NCBI GenBank assembly: GCA_934678915.1
Contig: CAKUSF010000013.1
Coordinates: 1-29,837, forward strand
From: an uncultured Bacteroidales bacterium
GTDB taxonomy: Bacteria; Bacteroidota; Bacteroidia; Bacteroidales; UBA932
Length of the DNA stretch: 29,837 nt
Direction of reading: 5' to 3'
Shown: piece after piece, positions 7,389-14,649 of the stretch
Position numbering within the stretch: the first letter of the stretch is position 1
Layout of the letters: each line of letters begins with the position of its first letter
The notes under the pieces: model-generated
What the model saw: the letters and a program-made list of their open reading frames with translations, nothing else
What the model was told of the DNA's origin: nothing
The model's database searches: none
Translations under genes and position numbers: made by a program

Positions 7389-8003
7389 TCACCTCTCAGC
7401 GAGGATCTTCTTGGCAGCGAAAGAGAGTGCCTCGTAGAAATCCTGTCCATAGACCGAGATAAGGGACTCGCGAAGGAACTCATAGACATGAATGCCCTCG
7501 CGGTGGCCCTTTTCGAAGGCGTCCTTGCATATTCCCCAACGATGAAGATTAAGAGCCTGGCCACCACCGGTGAGCTTGGTCACGCGGATCGGATAAAGCC
7601 AGCAGGACTGCGGTTTGCGGAACTTGCAGGTGCCTTGAAAGAAGCATCTCTCGATGGAGCAGAAGCAATTGCCGCTCTCGTCGAAAGTGGTGTAGGCACA
7701 TTCCTCGGTCTGATCCACAACGGGAGTCACGATGTCTCCGTCACGATCGATTGAGAAGAATCCCTCTTTGTCAATCTGCGCGCGGCCTTGAGGCCTCATC
7801 AGTTTTGAATATACCGGATAATTCTCCTCCAAAGGCTCCAGTTCCGACTCCTCCAGAGGAGCTCCACTGTCCCCGATGATGCAGCAACAGCCCTTGCAGA
7901 CAGCATAGTCACATGCGAAATATTCAGTTACAACATCCTCTGACACAAGGATGTCACCGATTTGGATGATGGTCCCGAACTTATTGTTTGACGACATATT
8001 CAA
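7389..8003 (-). CDS. DUF3109 family cysteine-rich protein
   Basis: 204 residues. Cysteines cluster as C31, C36, C39-C41, C102, C113, C115, C120, C126, C134 and C159. The family phrases are VSEDVVTEYFACDYAVCKGCCC, IDRDGDIVTPVV, CAYTTFDESGNCFCSIE and WLYPIRV. The pattern resembles the YkgJ-type zinc/iron-chelating cysteine clusters and points to a metal or iron-sulfur site, but the function is unknown. The start at 8003 (or the ATG two codons later) lies 17-23 bases inside the end of the M16-like gene, so translation is probably coupled. The family is widespread in Bacteroidota; no signal peptide is seen. Confidence 0.88.
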   Translation of the reverse strand: MNMSSNNKFGTIIQIGDILVSEDVVTEYFACDYAVCKGCCCIIGDSGAPLEESELEPLEENYPVYSKLMRPQGRAQIDKEGFFSIDRDGDIVTPVVDQTEECAYTTFDESGNCFCSIERCFFQGTCKFRKPQSCWLYPIRVTKLTGGGQALNLHRWGICKDAFEKGHREGIHVYEFLRESLISVYGQDFYEALSFAAKKILAER

Positions 8004-10503
8004 TTCTCATTCCTTCGGACAGAGCACCGAAGATTTCTTTCACCTTTTCGGCAGAAACGCTGCCTATTCTGTTATTGTAATCTGTCAGCACGTCTTTCCC
8101 TCCGGAGTAGCGCATCAGAACAGCGTCCACATAGTTCTTCGGATCGGAGAGATACGTTGTGTAGCTGTTGACCAGCAGAGACTTGCAGGAAGCGAGTTCA
8201 GCAGCATCAATCTGGCTTGACAGCGTCGTTTCAATCACTTTTCTTGCCGCAACCAAAGACCTCATAGGGTGCTCCGAGCCACTTGTCACGCCATAAGGAA
8301 GGCCTTCTTCTGGCACAGGTAAACAAGTAAAAATCAATTCCAATGCTTCCTGAGGCCAGATGCTGAAACGGTCATCCATCCTGACGCTAAAACCTTGCTC
8401 GGCCATCAATCCTGTCAAACGCCTTTGAAGTGCAAGGCTAACAACCTTGAAAGCCATGTAGTTCTCAGTTGTGAATGGTTCTGCACAAGCAAGAGCGACA
8501 TCAATTTCTACCGGAGTACCAAAACGGGAATAGGTTGTGTGTCCTGTCCTCAACTTATACGGAGAGAACTGGCGTACCGAAGAAGATTTGCTAACCCTGA
8601 AACCGCCAAGATACTGACAGAGAATCTTTTGTAGCGACTCTGGCTGCATGTCTCCGACAATGACGAAAACCCCATCGTTTGATCTTATGAATTGGTTGTC
8701 AAAAAACATTTGCGCATCCTGCATTGTCCTATCTACCAAACCGGAAGGGGTCTTGACCGCAGAATAGTTGTAGTCTTGGTACATCAGACTGTCCAAATAG
8801 GCAGGCTTCAAAGAAGCAAGTTCCATCTTTCTCCAAGATTCAAATGCCGAATCCGATTCTTTGCGTTGGTTGGCAACCGAAAGCAAAGACTTTAGGACAA
8901 GCACGAATCTGTTTGACGGAGCTGAGCCCCATAATCTCAAATCAGAAGTGGAGACAGAACAGTTCATCTCTACATCTTCCGCTTTAAGAGTCTTGAAGAA
9001 ATCGTTCCCATGCATTCCAGCAATGCTAGACAGACCGAGCATGTCCGAGAAGAATGCGCCTTCTCCACGTTGAAGGTTACGAACAGTTGAGTAACCTCCT
9101 TTGACCATAAAGGAGTAACTAAACCGTCCTTTAGTGTCCATCTTCTTGTAAATCACCTTCATCCCATTGGAAAACGACCACATCTGTCCATCAGAAACTG
9201 GTTCGGTGGAAATGGATTTGATTTTAACCTTGTTTTTCTCATTCCAGAAGTCCGATGTGTCCTTCTGAGAATTTTTCCAATGATAGGTCGGTTTACCCAA
9301 CAAAGAAACACCGTTCCAAGCAGAGCGGAACAGAACCGGCCACCACCATTCGTCATAGTCATTTCCAGTCCAAGTCACCGAACAATTGTTTAGGTCTTCC
9401 AAAAGTGCTGATGCATAGCCATTGAACAACTCCGTTTCTGCTTTGGCTGACATATTCCTTGAAGTAAAAAAATGGGCTTTTGACGCAGGTGATGCGAGAT
9501 CCGAACCATAGAGATAGGAAGAAATGCAACGTTGGACAAGAGCGTCATTGGTCTGTGGCTTCAAGAAGGCATTCAGGACAGCGTTTCTAGCCACCTTATA
9601 CTCATCTGAACCTATGCCCTTTGAACAGATTTCCGAAAGTGTTGAAGCCAATGACAAAGTAGCAGGAATCAATTGGCTATCAGGAATTTTCACGCACACA
9701 CGAAAGCGTTCGTCACCAATGCAGGAAGAACTCCCTTCATTGAAGGCCTGGATTTCAAGCGTTGGAATCCCACGGGAGATCAAGGTCTCACGGAGTCGGC
9801 ATAGCACAATTTCTTTCAATGCTCCAGAAAACAAATCCGAGATAAAAGGCTGAATAGTGTTCATCTGGTCTTCCGGTGTCCTTGGGGAGCGAAATTCCAC
9901 TGTTACGGAAGCCTGATCAGAAGGGATGAATGAATATTTTGTCTCTTCGGAAGGTCTCCAGACATATTCCTTTTTCTTGTAAATCGGACTGCGCGAAGGT
10001 ACCATCAAAGCGAAAACATTCATCCTCTCAATGATAGCCGAAGGATTGATGTCTCCTGCGATGATTATAGAATGCGGACACGGCTGAGCAGCAATCAAGT
10101 CGAAGAGCATGAGAAGTGTGGTGTCAGAAGCCGCTTGGTCAAAGACAGGGACTTCGTCAAATCTAAAGATGGTCACATCTTCTCGAAAAGAGGTGTAACC
10201 TTCTGGACGACAACCTATTCCCTTGCGCGAAAGAAACTTATAAGGGATTGTCTTGTTGAAGTGAGGCAATGAGGAAAGTTCCTTCCTTGCCGCAAGAGTG
10301 TCGCTCACTCCCTTACGCACTAAAGCGAAGTCAGCGACACCCTTCATGGAAGGATTTTTCACCAAATAGTAGGAAATGCCATTTGCGAGGTTGCCCATTG
10401 TGATGTTCTCATCCTTTTGGAGAGCGGGCAGATTCTGTGCTGGCATCATTATTGAGAAACCGAGCAGCACAGAACACAAGACTGATTTGATAAAGTTGCG
10501 CAT
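7981..10503 (-). CDS. M16-fold protein lacking the zinc-binding motif (probable pseudoprotease)
   Basis: 840 residues from the ATG at 10503, which gives a clean signal peptide (MRNFIKSVLCSVLLGFSIMMPAQ); an in-frame ATG 17 codons upstream would bury it. M16 landmarks are present: GNLANGISYYLVKN (~38-50), AYTSF-like EGYTSFREDVTIFRF (101-115), IIIAGDINPSAI and, in the second half, FSNGMKVIYKK, FVIVGDMQPESLQ and MVKGGYS. Active M16 enzymes carry HxxEH plus a downstream Glu. Here the segment reads SSLPHFNKTIPYKFL (78-91), with no HxxEH, and the sequence jumps straight to AGDINP, skipping the helix with the third ligand. The second half lacks HxxEH too. It likely binds peptides or partners in the periplasm without zinc chemistry. 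DUF3109 overlaps its end. Confidence 0.85.
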   Translation of the reverse strand: MRNFIKSVLCSVLLGFSIMMPAQNLPALQKDENITMGNLANGISYYLVKNPSMKGVADFALVRKGVSDTLAARKELSSLPHFNKTIPYKFLSRKGIGCRPEGYTSFREDVTIFRFDEVPVFDQAASDTTLLMLFDLIAAQPCPHSIIIAGDINPSAIIERMNVFALMVPSRSPIYKKKEYVWRPSEETKYSFIPSDQASVTVEFRSPRTPEDQMNTIQPFISDLFSGALKEIVLCRLRETLISRGIPTLEIQAFNEGSSSCIGDERFRVCVKIPDSQLIPATLSLASTLSEICSKGIGSDEYKVARNAVLNAFLKPQTNDALVQRCISSYLYGSDLASPASKAHFFTSRNMSAKAETELFNGYASALLEDLNNCSVTWTGNDYDEWWWPVLFRSAWNGVSLLGKPTYHWKNSQKDTSDFWNEKNKVKIKSISTEPVSDGQMWSFSNGMKVIYKKMDTKGRFSYSFMVKGGYSTVRNLQRGEGAFFSDMLGLSSIAGMHGNDFFKTLKAEDVEMNCSVSTSDLRLWGSAPSNRFVLVLKSLLSVANQRKESDSAFESWRKMELASLKPAYLDSLMYQDYNYSAVKTPSGLVDRTMQDAQMFFDNQFIRSNDGVFVIVGDMQPESLQKILCQYLGGFRVSKSSSVRQFSPYKLRTGHTTYSRFGTPVEIDVALACAEPFTTENYMAFKVVSLALQRRLTGLMAEQGFSVRMDDRFSIWPQEALELIFTCLPVPEEGLPYGVTSGSEHPMRSLVAARKVIETTLSSQIDAAELASCKSLLVNSYTTYLSDPKNYVDAVLMRYSGGKDVLTDYNNRIGSVSAEKVKEIFGALSEGMRIEYVVKQ

Positions 10504-10524
10504 TACTGATACCTCCCGTTTGGA

Positions 10525-10572
10525 CAAAAATAGCCAATAATGTGCAATTGACACAAATTTTTATTAAATTTG
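10525..10572. promoter_or_regulatory. Divergent promoters: M16-like gene (minus) and TPR gene (plus)
   Basis: Minus strand: TATTTTTG at 10525-10532, with TTTG at 10554-10557, 21 bases upstream; this suits the start at 10503. Plus strand: TAAATTTG at 10565-10572 is a -7 box about 48 bases before the TPR start at 10620. A GAATAT motif (10592-10597) lies in the TPR leader. Confidence 0.55.
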
Positions 10573-10619
10573 TGGTTATTGCTATTATTAGGAATATAGT
10601 TAAACATAATTTTAATACG

Positions 10620-11555
10620 ATGAAAAAGTTAATTCTCGCGATTGCGGCCGCATTTATGACCGCTAGCATGGTGTCCGCTCAGGACATGGCACAAGCTACA
10701 GAACTCTACAATAATGGAGCCACAGCCATCTCCTTGAAGAATTGGACTGAAGCTCTCGACTGCTTCCAAAAGGCTCTCGAAATGGGTAAGACCATAGGCG
10801 CAGACGCTGATGAGCTCGTGGCCAATTGCAAGAATGCCATCCCAGGTGTCGCCCTTGAAATTGCCAAGGATCTGATCAAGGACAAGAAGTACGACGAGGC
10901 TGCTGCCAAACTTGACGAAGTCGAAAAGATCGCCACTGAATATGAAAACACCGAGGTTGTCGAAAGGGCAAAGGAGCTCGTTCCTCAGATGTGGATGCAG
11001 AAAGGCGTTGACGCCCTCAAACTGAAGGATTTCGCTACCGCGGCCGATGGTTTTGCGAAGTCTTACGCCATCGACACTACCGCTGGAAAGACAGCTCTCT
11101 ATCTTGGTCAGGCTCTCGGAGCTCAGGGAAAGGCCGAAGAGGCTATCGAGGCTTTCAAGCACGCAGCTTGGAACGGTGAAGAGGAAACAGCCAAGGAGCA
11201 GATTTCCAACATCTATGTAAAGCAGGCCAACGCTGCTTTCAAGGGAAACAAGCTTGCGGATGCTGTCAAGGCTGCCGAGAAGGCCAATGAATATGCAGAG
11301 AACGCCACGGCTTACCTCATCGCTGGCCAGGCTTCCCAGAAACTCAGCAAGAACGCTGACGCAATCAAGTACTTCGAGAAGTACCTTGAGATCAAACCAG
11401 ACGCAAAGAACGCTTCTGCCATCACTTTCACTGTTGCTGCTCTCTATCAGGGCGCCAAGAACAACGCCAAGGCTCTTGAGTTCTACAAGAAGGTTCAGGA
11501 CGATCCTAAGTTCGGTGCTCAGGCCAAGCAGATGATCGCTTCCCTCAGCAAGTAA
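10620..11555 (+). CDS. Secreted tetratricopeptide repeat protein
   Basis: 311 residues from the ATG at 10620, chosen because it opens with a signal peptide (MKKLILAIAAAFMTASMVSAQ); an upstream in-frame ATG at 10542 precedes the promoter. The mature part is built of TPR-like helix pairs: ATELYNNGATAISLKNWTEALDCFQKALEMG, KYDEAAAKLDEVEKIA, GVDALKLKDFATAADGFAKSYAID, AQGKAEEAIEAFKHAAW, NADAIKYFEKYLEIKPDA and NNAKALEFYKKV. TPRs scaffold protein complexes; the partner here is unknown, probably periplasmic. It ends in TAATG, its stop sharing one base with the start of the U32 gene, so the two are translationally coupled. This pairing of a periplasmic protein with a cytosolic RNA enzyme has no obvious logic. 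Confidence 0.85.
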   Translation: MKKLILAIAAAFMTASMVSAQDMAQATELYNNGATAISLKNWTEALDCFQKALEMGKTIGADADELVANCKNAIPGVALEIAKDLIKDKKYDEAAAKLDEVEKIATEYENTEVVERAKELVPQMWMQKGVDALKLKDFATAADGFAKSYAIDTTAGKTALYLGQALGAQGKAEEAIEAFKHAAWNGEEETAKEQISNIYVKQANAAFKGNKLADAVKAAEKANEYAENATAYLIAGQASQKLSKNADAIKYFEKYLEIKPDAKNASAITFTVAALYQGAKNNAKALEFYKKVQDDPKFGAQAKQMIASLSK

Positions 11556-13792
11556 TGAAATTTCTCGAATTGCTTGCTCCGGCAAGGAATATGGGCATCG
11601 GCATCGCGGCAATTGACTGCGGTGCCGATGCCGTGTATATCGCCGGACCAGCGTTCGGGGCTCGGCAGGCCGCAGGAAATTCAATGGAGGACATCCGGAG
11701 GCTTTGCGAATATGCTCACAGGTTCGGGGTGCGGATATTCCTGACACTCAACACCATTCTCTTTGATGACGAACTCGCAGAAGCGGAAAGGTTGCTCGCT
11801 GAGGCAAAGGCCGCTGGGGTGGACGCCATCATCGCCCAGGATCTTGCGGTCTGGAAACTGACCGACCTGCCGGTCCACGCATCGACACAATGCGCAATAA
11901 GGACTCCAGAGAAAGCTCGGCTTTTCGAGGGTATCGGGGCGTCACGGCTTGTTCTGGAAAGGGAGATGTCCTTGGAACAGATCCGTGCTGTGCGCGAGGC
12001 GGTGGACTGCGAACTAGAGTTTTTTGTGCACGGAGCCCTCTGCGTCTGCTACAGCGGACAATGCTACATGTCCGAGCGGATAGCCGGGAGGAGTGCCAAC
12101 CGTGGGGAATGCATTCAGGCTTGCCGGTCGCTCTACGACCTTGTGGACGGTTCCGGAAATGTTCTGGTGCGGAACAAGGCCCTGCTGTCGCTCAAGGACT
12201 ACAACCTCAAGGACAGGCTGGCGAATCTTGCGGAGGCGGGAATATGCTCGTTCAAGATTGAAGGACGGCTGAAGAACATCTCCTACGTACGGAATGTAGT
12301 GCGGGCATATTCATTGGCCATGGATGAGTTGGTCGCTGCGAATCCGGAAAAGTACCGCAGGGTTTCGTTCGGGCGAGCGGAAGGCGGGTTCACGCCTGAT
12401 TTGGGAAAGACCTTCAACCGTGGGTACACGCAGTTGTTTCTGGACGGGAAACGATCAGAAAACTGGTCCTCGATGGACGCTCCGAAATCAATCGGAGAGG
12501 AGATCGGGACGGTGGCTTCCATCGCTCCTGCCAAAGATTCCGCAAACCGATCAGCCCGTGGCTCGGCAAGCAGCCGTGAGACAGGCAGAAACGTCACCAT
12601 AACTGTCAAGATGAGGAATCCGGCCGACCAGCTTCAGAACGGGGACGGGTTCTCTTTCCTGTCCAAAGGCCGAGGGGAGATTGTCGGTTTCCGGGGTGAT
12701 GTCTGCCAAGGAAACCGGATAACGTGCAGGAATGTCGCCCAAGGACTCTATCTCGGAGCGAAACTGTACCGCAATCTCAGCAGTGCTTTCGAAAAGGAGC
12801 TGGATTCCAACCTGCCGGTTAGGAGGATTCCTGTTGCGGTGGACATTTCGGTTATTGCAGTGCCGGTCACTTCGACAAGCTCAGTGACCGGAGATGTTTG
12901 CTCAGTGACCAGAAGAGGCGACTCAGTGAGCGGAGAAGCTCGGTCGCTGAGCCTGTCGAAGCGACTGAGTCTGCCGAAGCTACCGGGCTTGTCGAATCAA
13001 CCATGCGAGCAGACATATTCATTGAAAATCAGCGCACTGAGTCAGGATGGGCGAAGCGTCACGATGGAGCACGAAGCAGGAGACAGCGCGGCGGAAAACC
13101 CAGAAAGGATGCGCGGAATGTTCGCGGCCCAAATCTCAAAGGCCACGGGAATATATTCATTCGCCCTCCGTTCGCTTGATGTCGAGACTCCGGATGACTC
13201 GCTGCCGTTCCTCACAGCCTCCGCATTGAACGCAATCAGACGGGATCTCGCAGCCGCATTGGATGAAATACCTTGCCTTGTGGTCCCTCTGCCTACAGGC
13301 CAGGCGATTAGCGGCCACGGGATCTCAAAGGTCTCTGACAACCGGAAAAACGCCATAGATGATTCCGCTTATCTGTCCGAATATCAAGACCAGAAGCCGA
13401 TTATATCTCAAGTCTCGGATATTCAAGAATCGGCATCAGACGGCATCCACCTTTCGTACAAAGCCAACATAGCCAACCACATCGCACGTGAGACGTACCG
13501 TTCTCTGGGTGCCACTCAAACAGACGAAGCCTTTGAGATCTCTCACCGCCACGACGCTGAACTGATGCGCACAAAGTACTGCATCCGTTACGAACTCGGC
13601 CTCTGTCCGATTCATCAGACCAACGGTCTGCAAAACAAAACCGGGCTATCACCCGATGCTATTCCAGCACCGGCAAAACACAAAGCCACAACAGGTAACC
13701 TATTCTTGGCCAACAACGGCAAGCGCTATCGCCTCTCCTTCGACTGCGCCAACTGCGAGATGACCGTCAATGCTGTGGCTACTATTCAGTAA
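11555..13792 (+). CDS. U32 family protein, RlhA-like 23S rRNA hydroxylase, with inserted repeats
   Basis: 745 residues. The N-terminal barrel shows ELLAPARNMGIGIAAIDCGADAVYIAGPAFGAR. The U32 signature is ELEFFVHGALCVCYSGQCYMSERIAGRSANRGECIQACR (155-191), with Cys163, 165, 170, 186 and 190 as cluster candidates. The family C-terminus is present (KYCIRYELGLCPIH, FDCANCEM). U32 proteins, once called peptidases, hydroxylate RNA; this length and C-terminal module fit E. coli RlhA (C2501 of 23S rRNA) better than the shorter TrhP. Residues ~436-482 are encoded by degenerate palindromic repeats and are Ser/Arg/Leu-rich. A further unusual stretch of about 45 residues (~598-640, KVSDN and QVSDI echoes) precedes YKANIANHIA. 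The stop overlaps the convergent DUF2442 gene by 11 bases. Confidence 0.85.
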   Translation: MKFLELLAPARNMGIGIAAIDCGADAVYIAGPAFGARQAAGNSMEDIRRLCEYAHRFGVRIFLTLNTILFDDELAEAERLLAEAKAAGVDAIIAQDLAVWKLTDLPVHASTQCAIRTPEKARLFEGIGASRLVLEREMSLEQIRAVREAVDCELEFFVHGALCVCYSGQCYMSERIAGRSANRGECIQACRSLYDLVDGSGNVLVRNKALLSLKDYNLKDRLANLAEAGICSFKIEGRLKNISYVRNVVRAYSLAMDELVAANPEKYRRVSFGRAEGGFTPDLGKTFNRGYTQLFLDGKRSENWSSMDAPKSIGEEIGTVASIAPAKDSANRSARGSASSRETGRNVTITVKMRNPADQLQNGDGFSFLSKGRGEIVGFRGDVCQGNRITCRNVAQGLYLGAKLYRNLSSAFEKELDSNLPVRRIPVAVDISVIAVPVTSTSSVTGDVCSVTRRGDSVSGEARSLSLSKRLSLPKLPGLSNQPCEQTYSLKISALSQDGRSVTMEHEAGDSAAENPERMRGMFAAQISKATGIYSFALRSLDVETPDDSLPFLTASALNAIRRDLAAALDEIPCLVVPLPTGQAISGHGISKVSDNRKNAIDDSAYLSEYQDQKPIISQVSDIQESASDGIHLSYKANIANHIARETYRSLGATQTDEAFEISHRHDAELMRTKYCIRYELGLCPIHQTNGLQNKTGLSPDAIPAPAKHKATTGNLFLANNGKRYRLSFDCANCEMTVNAVATIQ
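12864..12996. repeat. Cluster of palindromic dispersed repeats inside the U32 gene
   Basis: Copy one (12864-12890) has perfect arms CGGTCAC and GTGACCG around TTCGACAAGCTCA. Half-copies CTCAGTGACC (12901-12910) and ACTCAGTGAGCGG follow. Copy two (12941-12970) is CGGTCGCTGAGCCTGTCGAA plus GCGACTGAGT, and a fragment GGGCTTGTCGAA lies near 12985. The reading frame stays open throughout, and the protein becomes TSTSSVTGDVCSVTRRG-like, low-complexity text absent from the family core. Confidence 0.7.
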
Positions 13793-14195
13793 ATTGGACA
13801 CGTGAGTAGGACTCAGCCAGAGATTTCAGCGCGCTTTGTATCTGCTGTAGCCTTGCAGTCGATGGGCTCTTGAAGCCATTTATGTAGTTCCGGAAAAGGG
13901 TAGGGTTTATACCGACATATTCAGAGAAACCTGCGATGTTGATTTCGTTGTGTGTCAAGAAAAATTCTTGGAACAGGGTCGGGATGGCATCTTTGTAAGT
14001 AAAACTTTCAAAACTGACATCTTCATTTAGTTCTGGCCAATGGATGCCCTCGAAACCAATTCGATAATTCATACGCTGTCTTTCATCAGCATTCCGCAAG
14101 GCACGATACCACAGTAACGACTGACGGAAAACATTTCCAGATTCATCTTCACCGTACAGGCAACGCTCGTCAAACCATATCTTTCTTATCTTCAT
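13782..14195 (-). CDS. DUF2442 domain with C-terminal helix-turn-helix (putative antitoxin)
   Basis: 137 residues. The N-terminal half matches DUF2442: KIRKIWFDERCLYGEDESGNVFRQSLLWYRALRNAD, then RIGFEGIHWPELNEDVSFESF. The C-terminal half (~88-130) looks like a Cro/C1-type helix-turn-helix: INIAGFSEYVGINPTLFRNYINGFKSPSTARLQQIQSALKSL. In known genomes DUF2442 proteins often pair with DUF4160 proteins and are suspected to be toxin-antitoxin or regulator pairs. Here the start overlaps the DUF4160 stop by four bases (ATGA), so they are translated together. The DNA-binding half suggests autoregulation. The 3' end overlaps the convergent U32 gene by 11 bases. Confidence 0.8.
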   Translation of the reverse strand: MKIRKIWFDERCLYGEDESGNVFRQSLLWYRALRNADERQRMNYRIGFEGIHWPELNEDVSFESFTYKDAIPTLFQEFFLTHNEINIAGFSEYVGINPTLFRNYINGFKSPSTARLQQIQSALKSLAESYSRVQFTE

Positions 14196-14440
14196 CGTAT
14201 TGTGTTATTAAAATAACTATTCCAAGCCCGGATGATCATCTCTTTGTTCTCATCCAAGACCATCTCAATTTTTTTCAAGTCTCCAGTCTTAACATTAATA
14301 ACCGTTCGTTTAACAAACTTGTTATTTCTCAAATCATATACAGCATACCCATCAGCACCTTCAATGTGCACATGGATCGGTTCATGTTCCCTACTAAAGA
14401 AGTAGAAAGTAAAACCGAACATTCTTAAAATCTCTGGCAT
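14192..14440 (-). CDS. DUF4160 family protein (putative toxin partner)
   Basis: 82 residues, full length for this small family. The conserved beginning is MPEILRMFGFTFYFFSREHEPIHVHIEG, with the invariant EHEPIHVH motif whose two histidines and acidic residues could bind a metal or catalyse. RNNKFVKRTVINVKTGDL and IEMVLDENKEMIIRAWNSYF follow. The function is unproven; frequent pairing with DUF2442 suggests a toxin-antitoxin-like module. It is the first gene of the pair. A perfect -7 box TAAATTTG (14442-14449, minus) ends one base before the ATG, so the transcript may be leaderless. The pair lies in an AT-richer island than its neighbours. Confidence 0.82.
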   Translation of the reverse strand: MPEILRMFGFTFYFFSREHEPIHVHIEGADGYAVYDLRNNKFVKRTVINVKTGDLKKIEMVLDENKEMIIRAWNSYFNNTIR

Positions 14441-14649
14441 ACAAATTTAGGTATTATTTTTAATTCCACAATATTATATACAATACTCTGAAGTATCTTA
14501 TAATTCAACTCAGCGCTTCGGCAAGCTCAGCGACCACACACTATAGAGTCTATAGTGACGCACCTGCATAAAATACGATGGTGCATTCTATTTCAGCAGA
14601 GTCCATGTTCGCGGGACAAGACGAAGCGCTGAGAGGATTATTCAAGTGC
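14441..14649. promoter_or_regulatory. Intergenic region with -7 box, dispersed repeat and perfect dyad
   Basis: No gene supported. It contains the -7 box 14442-14449 (minus) and a dispersed-repeat copy at 14511-14534 (CAGCGCTTCGGCAAGCTCAG and flanks). A perfect dyad lies at 14539-14557, CACTATAGA-G-TCTATAGTG. CTCAGCGCTTCG (14509-14520) returns as its complement CGAAGCGCTGAG (14622-14633), so the whole segment could form a large stem. The dyad is a plausible operator for the helix-turn-helix protein; the long stem could end the lipoprotein transcript. Confidence 0.5.

Noticed and set aside
10629..11747. Open frame of 372 codons on the minus strand across the TPR gene
   Set aside because: It is antisense to a well-supported TPR gene, with Leu/Ser-rich text that mirrors TPR codons; no family features and no promoter.
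12864..12996. U32 gene as a pseudogene because of its repeats
   Set aside because: The frame is open from start to stop and the conserved C-terminal cysteine motifs are intact.
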